Assembly (NCBI GenBank): GCA_964631125.1
Contig: CAZVYN010000008.1
Location: 17,009 to 81,008, forward strand
Reading direction: 5' to 3'
DNA: 64,000 nt
DNA from: CAZVYN01 sp964631125
Lineage (GTDB): Bacteria; Eisenbacteria; RBG-16-71-46; CAIMUX01
Position 1 is the stretch's first letter; each line of letters opens with the position of its first letter. Positions 43,201 to 51,132 of the stretch are shown here, piece by piece. Below the pieces are notes generated by a model that did not search any database, had not been told where the DNA came from, and was given only the letters and a program-made list of their open reading frames with translations. Both the position numbers and the translations under genes were made by a program.

Positions 43201-43574
43201 ACCGCCGCCAGCATTCGCGCCTCGTCTCGCAGACGAGCGCGCCGAGCCCGGCTGCCCGCCGCCTCCGACGTGAGGGTCTTCAGCGCGACGTTGCGACCGA
43301 GTTGCGGATCCTCCGCGAGATAGACCACTCCCATCGCCCCGCGCCCGATCTCCGCCAGGACAAGATACCGGCCGACCCGGTCGGCCGGTCGCAGCCTTCC
43401 GCGTGACGCCGGCCGCAAAAAAGCCTCCGACGCCTCGAACGCCGCCGCGAGCGACGAGACCTCCTCGCGCAACGCGTCGTCCCCCGCGCAAACCTCGTCG
43501 AGGTAACGAGATCGCTCGTCCATCGAAAGGTCGATCAGGCGATCGAGGATCTCTTCGGTCCGGGGTGAGAACAC
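40284..43574 (-). CDS. Ser/Thr protein kinase with NB-ARC-like ATPase and TPR repeats (2)
   Basis: A 1096-residue protein. Residues 1-55 are a small helical domain (LDRLIDLSMDERSRYLDEVC) typical of ECF-linked kinases. Residues about 68-340 are a kinase: AEIGRGAMGVVYLAED, ALKTL, HRDLKPQNI, DFGLAF and SPEQARG. Residues about 365-640 are an AfsR-like NB-ARC ATPase (LTGPGGAGKTRLA, ALLVVDNCEHLL, ATSRAPL). Residues about 830-1080 hold TPR-like repeats. Its gene lies upstream of the ECF sigma gene on the same strand, and both domains and context suggest it controls that sigma factor. A tandem repeat and a palindrome follow its stop. Confidence 0.92.
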   Translation of the reverse strand: MFSPRTEEILDRLIDLSMDERSRYLDEVCAGDDALREEVSSLAAAFEASEAFLRPASRGRLRPADRVGRYLVLAEIGRGAMGVVYLAEDPQLGRNVALKTLTSEAAGSRARRARLRDEARMLAAVSQPNVAQVYSFEELVEIESQQRIDGASETASFLTMEYVPGATLAERLRSEEVPLAASLEFGRQIAAALEAAHAQGVVHRDLKPQNIRVTPDGWVKVLDFGLAFTPETNPGASGSPCGTVGYMSPEQARGDALTEASDLWSFGCVLYECLARRAALDHRSPVDASGPEAGAHIDWSALPDTLARPIVDLLHGLISLDAETRPSAADARRVLDEELLRLRARALFAVESVDSSAARGNLPRRLSEFIGRERERAEVETFLGGHRLLTLTGPGGAGKTRLALEAAARSAARFPDGIWFVDLSTIESGEQSGEQIGGLAARALGVRDVQGGASGDSRAQAVTRLLGDRQALLVVDNCEHLLEAAGGWIADLLENCRGVSVLATSRAPLGSPDEQVYVLPPLGLPAETDDPVALRSCEAVRLFVARARSRQPSFQLRDEQLATVAEICRRADGLPLAIEIAAGHSRALPAEEILARLRANPLSLGTPERRGPQRHRSLAGVVSWSYRLLGRSERLLFERLSVFRGGWTLELAEAVCARDGLSTWQQCDLLARLVERSLVEVENLDGGRQARYRFLETIQRFARDRLARRDEEPERTEGRYVDQLTQMLSPKASEQGLSLEWLARMDVEHTNLVDALEICLRRRWARRVYTLAAGLSRYWSMAGYWREGVAYLRRVLELPLDGAAVDPKDRIAVWGGLARTLAMLEDRPAADDASLRMIAMARELGDPAALARGLRDAGAVSWFALEIDLAEAQWREARDLFEQVGDRAGVATSVGNMAAIHGVRGQHAEAKALFEEQLRLSRELGDRLGASKALLSIGRALEILQRPQEALAPIQEALEVHREARDAPGMALCLHNLGDTCTALGRFDEARTHLVQSLRIRSKLGNSSGVCSVLLALGRLADAMGDPASFAETLGGLDRAYEQERLPLLDGQRRMFDAARLSIRERIGDEPFTAAYERGAARSLGEMVKWASATRA

Positions 43575-43689
43575 GGGGGAGAGTATAAGTCTCGGCCGCC
43601 ATCAGATTGGTTGTCCTCCTCCGCTGGCGTTTCCCGCGTTCCCCTCTCGAAGGCTGGAGACCGCAGGCCCCGATCAGAAGGAGTCGACT

Positions 43690-45696
43690 ATGGGACAGGA
43701 TCTACAACCAACGCTTCGCGCTCTGGCGCTAGGACTCACGCTCCTCGCGGCATGCTCAACCGCCGGAGAGAGCCGGGCCGAGACCCTCTACGATTTGACG
43801 TTCGGTCTGCCGCACGCGCCGACCTTTCCGGCCGTGGAAGGCGCCGGGCCCACGCCCCGCAGAGTCGTCTCGCCGGCCCTGGATACGATGCCGATCGTGG
43901 TGGCGGTTCACGGCGCGCTGACCGATCAACCGCTCGAGTTGGTGGCGACCGACACCGGGAGCCCTTTCGACGACCAGCAGTTCGACCTGAGGCTCGATGA
44001 TCTGCCGGCGGCGGAGCTCTACTCGATCGAAGCGGACGTCCTGGTCACGGCGGGCGAGCTGAACGCGAGCATCACGCTGCTGATCGACGCCCCCGCCGTC
44101 CGCGCGATCGACTTTCAGGCGGATGGCGAGATCTGGGGCTGGGCCTCCGGCGGCAGCATCTTCTCGCTCGGGAGCTTCACGCTCGGGGAGGTCGTCCACC
44201 TACGCGTCGATGTCGATCTCGAGGTGGACAGTTGGTCGATCTGGATCGACGGCGTGCTCACCGCCGTGGAGGACTTCGAGTCGGCCAGTTCGATCACCAC
44301 GGTTCGGATGGGAACAGACGTCTCGGTGCTGGGGCCGTCGATCTCCGGCGCGGTCGACAATCTCGTCATCTCGATTCCGGACGAGGGCCCTTGCTCTCGC
44401 GTGCGGTTCAACGACCTGACTCTCGGCGATCAGTGGGTCGAAGGCGAGAGCTTCGTCTCGGACGATGTCCGAGTCGATGTGAGCGAGTTCTACTTCGACG
44501 TTGGTCCATGCGGGGGCGCCAGCTCGAGCGGATTCACGAAAGTCGTCGGCACGGCGCTGGCCTGCGCCGGGGGGAAGGAACTCGAAGTCAACAACGTCAC
44601 GCTCGACTTCGACTTTCACGGCCCGGTCACGGACGTCTTGATTCGCTACGGCGAATACGGCGGCGAGGTCTCGCTGGGCGTGAATGGCGCCTGCGAGGTC
44701 GTGGTGGATATGAACGATCTGAGCGGCGCGGTTCTGGGCGGCGTCCTCGTCACGGTCTTCGACGACGACCTGGCGGCGGACGGGTGCGGAGTCATCCGAC
44801 TGGGCGGAGAAGTCACGCAGCTCTCGATCGGCGGCCAGGAGCTCTTCATCGACCAGATCAGTTACTGCCCGGCCTGCGTCGACCTGAAGCGATCCGCGTT
44901 CGAGGACCAGGCGATGGGGGATCAGTTCTTCGTCGGTGAAACGTTCTCGAGCGGGGCGGCGACACACAACTTCCGCCGCTTCTCGCCGCCGGGCGCCGAC
45001 TGCTCCGTCCTCGTCGCGAATGGCGTCGCCACGATCGACTCAGGCGACGCTGCTTGCCAGGACGGTTTGGAACTCGGGCTGAACAACATCAACGACCAGA
45101 TCACTTTCGACCAGGAGATCACCTGGCTCGCGCTCGCCTATGGAGAGTTCGGCGGCAACATCAACCTTCGGATCAACGGCGAATGCCGCAATGCGGGCAA
45201 CTTCGCCGAACTCAGCGGCGACTTGATCGGCGGCGTCCTGGTCTGGGCGGTGGACTACAGCGATCCGGGCCAGGGCTGCGGCACGCTCTACGCCGTCGGC
45301 GCGATCGAAGAGTTCACGATCGGCGGTCAGGAGCTCTGGATCGATAACGTCCGAACCTGTCTCGACGCGACGACGGGACTGGAGGAGGGCGTGCCGGAGT
45401 CGCTGGTCGCCGCGTCCCGGCTGGCTCGGCTGCGGCAGAGCGTTCCGAATCCGGCGCGATCCGGCGCGGAGATCCGCTTCGACCTGGCGCGGTCGGCGCC
45501 TGTCGCCCTCTCGATCCACGATGTCGCCGGGCGTCTGGTGCGCGAACTCGTGGTCGGCCGGTTCGAGGCTGGATCACACCGCGTCTCGTGGGATGGACGG
45601 GACGCGAGCGGTCAGCCCGTCGCGGCCGGCGTCTACCTGTACCGAATCGACGCGGAGGGCGCGACAGAGACGAGGAGGATGGTGGTGGTGAACTAG
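43690..45696 (+). CDS. Large secreted protein with FlgD-type C-terminal module
   Basis: A 668-residue exported protein. The N-terminal signal (about 1-30) contains L-L-A-A-C, so a lipoprotein is possible, but the later A-E-S-R-A|E site fits a cleaved signal too. Residues about 32-230 look like a concanavalin-type beta sandwich (LTLGEVVHLRVDVDLEVDSWSIWIDG). Two copies of a domain of about 165 residues follow (CSRVRFNDLTLGDQWVEGESF with SIGGQELFID, and DLKRSAFEDQAMGDQFFVGETF with TIGGQELWID), each with several Cys. The last 85 residues are a FlgD-type module (SVPNPARSGAEI, SIHDVAGRLVREL, VSWDGRDASG, AGVYLYRI). Its role is unknown. AAGGAG precedes the ATG. Confidence 0.85.
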   Translation: MGQDLQPTLRALALGLTLLAACSTAGESRAETLYDLTFGLPHAPTFPAVEGAGPTPRRVVSPALDTMPIVVAVHGALTDQPLELVATDTGSPFDDQQFDLRLDDLPAAELYSIEADVLVTAGELNASITLLIDAPAVRAIDFQADGEIWGWASGGSIFSLGSFTLGEVVHLRVDVDLEVDSWSIWIDGVLTAVEDFESASSITTVRMGTDVSVLGPSISGAVDNLVISIPDEGPCSRVRFNDLTLGDQWVEGESFVSDDVRVDVSEFYFDVGPCGGASSSGFTKVVGTALACAGGKELEVNNVTLDFDFHGPVTDVLIRYGEYGGEVSLGVNGACEVVVDMNDLSGAVLGGVLVTVFDDDLAADGCGVIRLGGEVTQLSIGGQELFIDQISYCPACVDLKRSAFEDQAMGDQFFVGETFSSGAATHNFRRFSPPGADCSVLVANGVATIDSGDAACQDGLELGLNNINDQITFDQEITWLALAYGEFGGNINLRINGECRNAGNFAELSGDLIGGVLVWAVDYSDPGQGCGTLYAVGAIEEFTIGGQELWIDNVRTCLDATTGLEEGVPESLVAASRLARLRQSVPNPARSGAEIRFDLARSAPVALSIHDVAGRLVRELVVGRFEAGSHRVSWDGRDASGQPVAAGVYLYRIDAEGATETRRMVVVN

Positions 45697-45739
45697 CCCG
45701 GACCGCGATCGACGCCTGCGACAGCTCCGCGGATCCACA

Positions 45740-47056
45740 CTAACGCGTCGTCCGCACCTCGCGGGCGACGCGCTCGTAGATGGCCGAAAGGAGGTCGACC
45801 TGTCGGGTGAGCGAGAACGACTCGACCACGCGACGGCGACCGCCCTCTCCCAGTCGGCGACGCGCCCTCGGGTCGGCCAGCAGTCCCTGGATCGCGTCGG
45901 CGAGACCGGAGGCGTCGCGCGCCGTATAGAGCCGACCGTCGACGCCGTCACGGACGATACTCGAGATCGCGCCCTCCGCCGGTCCGACGACCGGGGCGCC
46001 GACGCTCATCGCTTCGATCACCGCCATCCCGAACGGCTCGGGCCGGATCGAAGTGTGCACCGCGAGATCAGCGGCGCCGAAGAGGTCGGGGACATCGCCG
46101 CGTTGGTCGAGTAGGCGCACCTGCGCCAAGAGTCCGGCGGCGTCGATCTGCTGACGCAAGCGGAGCGCGAAGTCGGGATCGATCTCGCTTCCGCAGAAGA
46201 ACCACTGGAAATCGACGCCGCGGTCGCGCAGCAAGCGCGCCGCCTCCACGCCGAGCGCTTGTCCCTTCCACTCCAGGATGTGACTCGCCGTGACCAGGAA
46301 AGGAATCGAGTCGTCGAGGCCGAATTCGGCGCGGACCTCGGCGCGAGAGCGGCGGGGTTGTTGCATCTCCACGTCGACGCCGTTGGGGACGACCTCGGTT
46401 TGGACGCGACCGGCGCAGAACTCTCGCACCTGGGACGCGCGTTCATCGGTCAAGCAGATGACCGCGGCGGCGTCATGCGCCACGCGTCGGAAGGCGGAAG
46501 GGGGGCGGCGCCAGACGCCGTGCTCATGCGTGAGAAACGGGACACCGCGCTGCATGGCGACATGCGCCCACTCGTACCGCTCCTGCATCGGCGCGTTGAA
46601 ATGTATCAGGTCGACGCCGTCCGGCACGAATCGTCCGAGGTCGCGCGCGCGGGCGCGTTCGCGCAGGTTGTACTGAACCTCCGACCGCAGGTCGCGCGCC
46701 AACAAACGGAGAGAGGAGCGTTGGACCTCTCCATCGGAGGTTCGGCCGCGGCCGAAGAGCAGTTCGCCGCCGGGCCAGTCGAAGCCCCAGCCCGTCCCGG
46801 CGCCGAAGGCGAGACGTAGCTCCTCCGGGGCCGAGACCGGAATGCCGAGCGCGGCGATCTGGTCCACATACGGACCGGTACTGTGAAAGAGCACATACGG
46901 TTCGAATCGATCGCGGTCGAGGTGAGAAAGAATGTTGTACAGAACGCGCTTCGACCCCCCGTACGACGGGAAGATGCTGTGCTCGATGAAGAGGATGCGA
47001 ACAGGTTCCACGCTGGAAGATCTCTCGGGTCGACGAACCGAAAACGCCGAGTGCAT
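45740..47056 (-). CDS. GT4 family glycosyltransferase
   Basis: A 438-residue GT-B glycosyltransferase. The acceptor half starts ILFIEHSIFPSYGGSKRVLYNIL. The donor half has VVPNGVDVEM and the E-x7-E-type motif RPEPFGMAVIEAMSVGAPVV. It closes the minus-strand unit with wbpE, wbpD and wbpB and likely adds a sugar made by them to a lipid-linked glycan at the cytoplasmic membrane. The start is uncertain: the ATG at 47056 and an in-frame GTG at 47011 both lack a good ribosome site. Confidence 0.9.
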   Translation of the reverse strand: MHSAFSVRRPERSSSVEPVRILFIEHSIFPSYGGSKRVLYNILSHLDRDRFEPYVLFHSTGPYVDQIAALGIPVSAPEELRLAFGAGTGWGFDWPGGELLFGRGRTSDGEVQRSSLRLLARDLRSEVQYNLRERARARDLGRFVPDGVDLIHFNAPMQERYEWAHVAMQRGVPFLTHEHGVWRRPPSAFRRVAHDAAAVICLTDERASQVREFCAGRVQTEVVPNGVDVEMQQPRRSRAEVRAEFGLDDSIPFLVTASHILEWKGQALGVEAARLLRDRGVDFQWFFCGSEIDPDFALRLRQQIDAAGLLAQVRLLDQRGDVPDLFGAADLAVHTSIRPEPFGMAVIEAMSVGAPVVGPAEGAISSIVRDGVDGRLYTARDASGLADAIQGLLADPRARRRLGEGGRRRVVESFSLTRQVDLLSAIYERVAREVRTTR

Positions 47057-47076
47057 CGAACAGAAGCCGCGTCGCG

Positions 47077-48225
47077 TCAGCCACCCAGCAGGGCGGACCG
47101 GAGCGACTCCACGACGCGCTCCTGAGTGTCCGCTGTGATCTGCGGCCAGATCGGCAAACTCAGGACCTCGCGCGCGGCGGCCTCCGCCAGAGGACAGGAC
47201 ACCTCGAGATGCGCGTAGACCGGCAGCCGGTGCGCGGGGACGGGGTAGTAGATCATCGTCGCGATGCCGTCCGCGGCCACTTTCTCGTGCACCGAGTCGC
47301 GCAGCCCGTTCGGGATGCGAATCGTGTACTGGTGATAAACATGGTCGATGTGGGCGGGCGGCCGCGGCGTGACCACGCCGCTCCCGGCCTCTCCTGGGGC
47401 GAAAGCACCGCGCGACAACAGCGCGTCATACCGTGCGGCCGCGGCGCGTCGACCTGCATTGGCGCGGTCCAGGTGCGGGAGCTTCACGCGCAGCATCGCA
47501 GCCTGCAGGGCGTCGAGCCGCGAGTTGTAGCCGAGGAGCTCATTGAAATAGCGGCGCTTCGAACCGTGCGCGCGGAGCATGGCGGAGATCTCGGCCACGC
47601 GCGCGTCGTCGGTCGTGATGAGGCCGCCGTCGCCGAAGGCGCCGAGGTTCTTCGAAGGGAAGAAGGAGAACGCTCCGCCGGCGCCGATCGTCCCGAGCAT
47701 GCGTCCCCGGTAGCGACCGCCCATCGCCTGCGCGACATCCTCCAGCACGACCAGTTGGTTTCGTTGCGCCAGGGCGAGGAGCGGGTCCATCTCGCACGAC
47801 TGGCCGAAGAGATGCACCGGGATGATCGCCTTGGTGCGCGGCGAGATCTTCGCTGCGACCTGGTCCGAATCGAGGTTGAGCGTGGACGGGTCGATATCGG
47901 CGAAGATCGGAACCGCGCCGATCAGACTGATCGCCTCGGCCGAGGCGACGAAGGTGAACGGAGTGGTGATCACCTCGTCGCCCGGCGAAACACCGAGCGC
48001 CCGCAAGGTGATGAAGAGCGCGTCGGTGCCGGAGTTGACCGCTACCGCGTGTTCGACGCCGAGGAAGGCGGCGATCTCGCGCTCGAAGGCCTCCACCTCG
48101 GGGCCCATGATGAAGTGCCCCGAACGGAGGACGCGCTGCATCGCTTCTTGCAGATCGCCCCAGAGCTCGTCGATCTCGGGCGCCAGATCGAGGATCGGAA
48201 TCTTGGGAAGCGACGACGGATTCAA
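47077..48225 (-). CDS. wbpE: DegT/DnrJ-type sugar aminotransferase (WbpE-like)
   Basis: A 382-residue PLP enzyme starting at a TTG that overlaps the previous stop (TTGA). The PLP lysine is K192 in FSFFPSKNLGAFGDGG; VNSGTDALFITLRALG, TPFTFVASAEAI and VVLEDVAQAMGG are standard family segments. In its setting, between WbpD-like and glycosyltransferase genes and downstream of a WbpB-like gene, it should transfer an amino group to the 3-keto UDP-GlcNAc-uronate made by WbpB. The pathway is that of UDP-2,3-diacetamido uronic acids. Specific activity is inferred from context. Confidence 0.9.
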   Translation of the reverse strand: MNPSSLPKIPILDLAPEIDELWGDLQEAMQRVLRSGHFIMGPEVEAFEREIAAFLGVEHAVAVNSGTDALFITLRALGVSPGDEVITTPFTFVASAEAISLIGAVPIFADIDPSTLNLDSDQVAAKISPRTKAIIPVHLFGQSCEMDPLLALAQRNQLVVLEDVAQAMGGRYRGRMLGTIGAGGAFSFFPSKNLGAFGDGGLITTDDARVAEISAMLRAHGSKRRYFNELLGYNSRLDALQAAMLRVKLPHLDRANAGRRAAAARYDALLSRGAFAPGEAGSGVVTPRPPAHIDHVYHQYTIRIPNGLRDSVHEKVAADGIATMIYYPVPAHRLPVYAHLEVSCPLAEAAAREVLSLPIWPQITADTQERVVESLRSALLGG

Positions 48226-48824
48226 CTGAGCCGGCCCGTTTCGCCGACCTGGCGAATTTCGTCGTCCCCGGATGCTTCGTAGAGGCGCTGGCAATCGCCG
48301 CACGTCGCCTGGGCGTCGCGCAGCCGAAGGGTCGCGCCGCACTTGCACGCCCAGCCGATGCGACGACCCGGCACCCCCGCCATAAGGGCATGAGCGGGGA
48401 CATCCTTCGTCACGACGGCGCCGGCGGCGATGAAGGCCCAAGCCCCGATCGTGACGCCGCAGACGACGGTGGCGTTGGCGCCGATACTCGCGCCGAACTG
48501 CACGCGGGTGACGGCGTAGTCGGCCGCCGTGTTGCGCGGAAACGCGGAGCGCGGCGTGCGCACGTTGGTGAACACCATGCTCGGCCCGCAGAAGACGAAG
48601 TCTTCCAGGATCACGCCCTCGTAGAGCGAGACGTTGTTCTGCACCTTGACGCCGTCGCCCACCTCGACGCGAGGGGCGACGAAGACGTTCTGTCCGAACG
48701 AGCAGTTCTTCCCGATGCGCGCCCCAGAGGAGACGTGGGAAAAGTGCCAGATCTTGGTCCCTTCGCCGATCTCGCAGCCCGGATCGACCACCGCGGTGGC
48801 GTGCGCGAAGAATCCCGCGCTCAT
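48222..48824 (-). CDS. wbpD: Left-handed beta-helix N-acetyltransferase (WbpD-like)
   Basis: A 200-residue hexapeptide-repeat acyltransferase. The coils run from AVVDPGCEIGEGTKIWHFSHV to GAVVTKDVPAHALMAGVPGR, matching the WbpD/WlbB type, which acetylates the 3-amino group of UDP-2-acetamido-3-amino-glucuronate. The C-terminus adds a four-Cys pair pattern (C-K-C-G, C-G-D-C) that may bind zinc. It starts in an ATGA overlap with wbpB and ends in a TTGA overlap with wbpE, so the three genes are translated together. Confidence 0.92.
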   Translation of the reverse strand: MSAGFFAHATAVVDPGCEIGEGTKIWHFSHVSSGARIGKNCSFGQNVFVAPRVEVGDGVKVQNNVSLYEGVILEDFVFCGPSMVFTNVRTPRSAFPRNTAADYAVTRVQFGASIGANATVVCGVTIGAWAFIAAGAVVTKDVPAHALMAGVPGRRIGWACKCGATLRLRDAQATCGDCQRLYEASGDDEIRQVGETGRLS

Positions 48825-49774
48825 GACGGACTCGACTGGAGCAGGAGCGGATGGCGTAGCTCGGGTCGCTCGGTCAGCGACGACTGTCGAATGCGATGCA
48901 CCAGCTCGATCGAAGGGCGCGAGTCGTCGATCCCGAAGCCGCCGCCGGCCAAGATGTCCCGATAGACCATCGTGTGCAGATTCCCGAAGCCTTCGGAGAA
49001 ATCGACTTCCTGTCCGTCCATGAGCAGCGCTCGATAGGCGGGCCCGCTCTTGGCCCCGGTCAGCTCCAGATCGCGCGCCGAAATCGAGAGATACCAGACG
49101 ACATCCGCATGCTCGAGCTCGAGGTAGCCCGACATCCGCTCCGGATCGGAGAGATGCAGCTCGGTTCGGCGCACATCGCCGAAGAGCCAGAGCAATACAT
49201 CGAAGAAATGGATCCCGATGTTCATCCCGACTCCGCCGGACTTCTCCAGATCGCCCTTCCAGGAGACGTGGTACCAGGGGCCGCGACGGGTGACGTAACT
49301 CAGCTCGATCTTGGCGCGGCGCCTCGGACGTTCAGCGTCGAGTCGCTCCTTGAGCGCGATCAGCGCCGGATGCAGTCTGAGCTGCAGCACCGTGTAGATG
49401 CGCTTGCCGTGCTCCTTCTCCAGATCGGCCAGTTGGTCGAGATTCCACGGACTGATGACGAGCGGCTTCTCGCAGATGACATCGCAGTGCAACCGCAGCG
49501 CCAGGCGCGCGTGCGCGTCATGCAGGTAGTTGGGCGAGCAGATGCTGACGTAGTGCGTCCGCTCGTCGTCGCCGCGGCGACGTAGCTTCTCCAAGAAGCG
49601 GTCGAAACGTTCGATTTCAGTGAAGAAGCGGACATCGGGAAAGTACCGGTCGAGGACGCCGGCGGAGTCGTTCGGGTCGACGGCCGCGACCAAGGCGCCG
49701 CCCAGATCCTTGACGGCCTGCAGGTGTCTCGGGGCAACGAAGCCCGAGGCGCCGATGAGCGCGAAGTTTGTCAT
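48821..49774 (-). CDS. wbpB: Gfo/Idh/MocA-type UDP-GlcNAc-uronate 3-dehydrogenase (WbpB/WlbA-like)
   Basis: A 317-residue NAD-dependent oxidoreductase. The N-terminal nucleotide fold reads NFALIGASGFVAPRHLQA. The catalytic region has SPNYLHDAH, CEKPLV, and the WlbA-typical RRGPWYHVSWKGD followed by KSGGVGMNIGIHFFD. It oxidises the 3-hydroxyl of UDP-N-acetylglucosaminuronate, giving the 3-keto sugar for WbpE. The supply enzyme WbpA (6-dehydrogenase) is not in the window. It leads the four-gene minus-strand unit, divergent from wecB. Confidence 0.92.
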   Translation of the reverse strand: MTNFALIGASGFVAPRHLQAVKDLGGALVAAVDPNDSAGVLDRYFPDVRFFTEIERFDRFLEKLRRRGDDERTHYVSICSPNYLHDAHARLALRLHCDVICEKPLVISPWNLDQLADLEKEHGKRIYTVLQLRLHPALIALKERLDAERPRRRAKIELSYVTRRGPWYHVSWKGDLEKSGGVGMNIGIHFFDVLLWLFGDVRRTELHLSDPERMSGYLELEHADVVWYLSISARDLELTGAKSGPAYRALLMDGQEVDFSEGFGNLHTMVYRDILAGGGFGIDDSRPSIELVHRIRQSSLTERPELRHPLLLQSSPS

Positions 49775-50020
49775 GTCCTCTTTCTATCCGGAGACGCCGG
49801 TAGCCGGCGCCGATAGTGCCGACTGACAGCTTGCTGTTCAACGATCGACTACCTGAGACGGCTCCTTGACCTCGGGCCGCCCAGCCGCCTCGCCCGCTCG
49901 CTTGACTTCAACTCTGAAGTTCAGGAAGGTCTGCCGCGAGCCGAGGCCGGGGAGGAGGCTACTTCCCTGGCCGCCGCTCGTCGCCTATCGGATTCCGTCT
50001 GCCGTGAGGGGTGGATCGAC
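49775..50020. promoter_or_regulatory. Divergent promoter region of the sugar-nucleotide genes
   Basis: A 246-bp spacer between wbpB (minus) and wecB (plus) that must hold promoters for both units. It contains inverted repeats CGCCGG/CCGGCG near 49786-49800 and ACTTCA/TGAAGT at 49905-49920. I see no clear -35/-10 pair. Confidence 0.5.
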
Positions 50021-51124
50021 TTGAAGCACATCTTCGCGGTGGTGGGGGCGCGGCCCAATTTCATGAAGGTCGCGCCGGTCATGCAGGCCCTGACCGCGAC
50101 CGGTCGATTCAAGCTCTCGCTCGTCCACACCGGCCAGCACTACGCGCCCGAGATGTCGGACGATTTCTTCCGTGACCTCGGGATGGGCCGTCCCGATTTC
50201 CACCTGGAGGTGGGGTCGGCCTCACACGCGGTGCAGACCGCGCGCATCCTCGAACGGTTCGAGCCGGTCGTCCTGGAGCAGCGGCCCGATCTCGTGCTCG
50301 TGGCGGGCGATGTCAACTCGACCTTCGCCTGCGCGCTGGTCGCCGCGCAGCTCCGGGTGCAGGTGGGGCACATCGAAGCGGGGCTGCGCAGCCGCGATCG
50401 GAACATGCCCGAGGAAGTGAACCGGCTCTTGACCGATTCGATCTCGGACATTCTCTTCACCACCTCACGGGACGGCGACGCGAACCTGATCGCCGAGGGA
50501 GTCGAGCGGGAGAAGATCCACTTCGTCGGCAACACGATGATCGACACCCTGCGCCGCTTCGAGACGGCCGCGCGCTCTTCGGACGCGCCGGCCAAGCACG
50601 GCGCCGCCTCCGGGAAGTATCTGCTCGTCACACTGCACCGGCCGTCGAACGTCGACTCGCCCGAGGGACTCGAGCGCGTCTTCGCCTATCTGACCGAAGC
50701 GGCGGGGCGCATGCCGGTCCTCTTTCCGGTCCACCCGCGGACGAAGGCGAGTCTCGAACGTCTCGGTCGTTGGACGGCCCTCGAAGCGACGCCATCCCTG
50801 CGCTTGCTCCCGCCGCTCGGCTATCCCGAGTTCCTGGCGTTGACCGCGCAAGCGCGCGCGGTCCTGACCGACTCCGGCGGCGTGCAAGAGGAGACGACGG
50901 CGCTCGGAGTGCCCTGTTTCACGCTGCGCCCGAACACGGAGCGACCGGTGACCGTGACCGCCGGGACGAACCTGATCGTGAGCGACCAGGTCGCCAAGCA
51001 CATCGCGCTGCTCGATGCTCTGCTCGCGGGACGCCTCGCGCCGCGCGACGTCAGGCCCGAGCTCTGGGACGGCCACGCCGGCGAACGCATCGCCGACGTG
51101 CTCGTCGCGCGTCTGGCCGACTGA
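50021..51124 (+). CDS. wecB: UDP-GlcNAc 2-epimerase family protein (WecB/WbpI-like)
   Basis: A 367-residue non-hydrolysing 2-epimerase. The start FAVVGARPNFMKVAPVM, then HTGQHYAPEMSDDFF, VGHIEAGLRS and LTDSGGVQEE are family signatures. Next to wbpB, wbpD and wbpE it probably acts as WbpI, turning UDP-GlcNAc3NAcA into UDP-ManNAc3NAcA; simple WecB activity is the alternative. The TTG start at 50021 has GAGGGGTGG upstream. It is followed after 8 bp by the flippase gene. Confidence 0.93.
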   Translation: MKHIFAVVGARPNFMKVAPVMQALTATGRFKLSLVHTGQHYAPEMSDDFFRDLGMGRPDFHLEVGSASHAVQTARILERFEPVVLEQRPDLVLVAGDVNSTFACALVAAQLRVQVGHIEAGLRSRDRNMPEEVNRLLTDSISDILFTTSRDGDANLIAEGVEREKIHFVGNTMIDTLRRFETAARSSDAPAKHGAASGKYLLVTLHRPSNVDSPEGLERVFAYLTEAAGRMPVLFPVHPRTKASLERLGRWTALEATPSLRLLPPLGYPEFLALTAQARAVLTDSGGVQEETTALGVPCFTLRPNTERPVTVTAGTNLIVSDQVAKHIALLDALLAGRLAPRDVRPELWDGHAGERIADVLVARLAD

Positions 51125-51132
51125 GGATCTGA

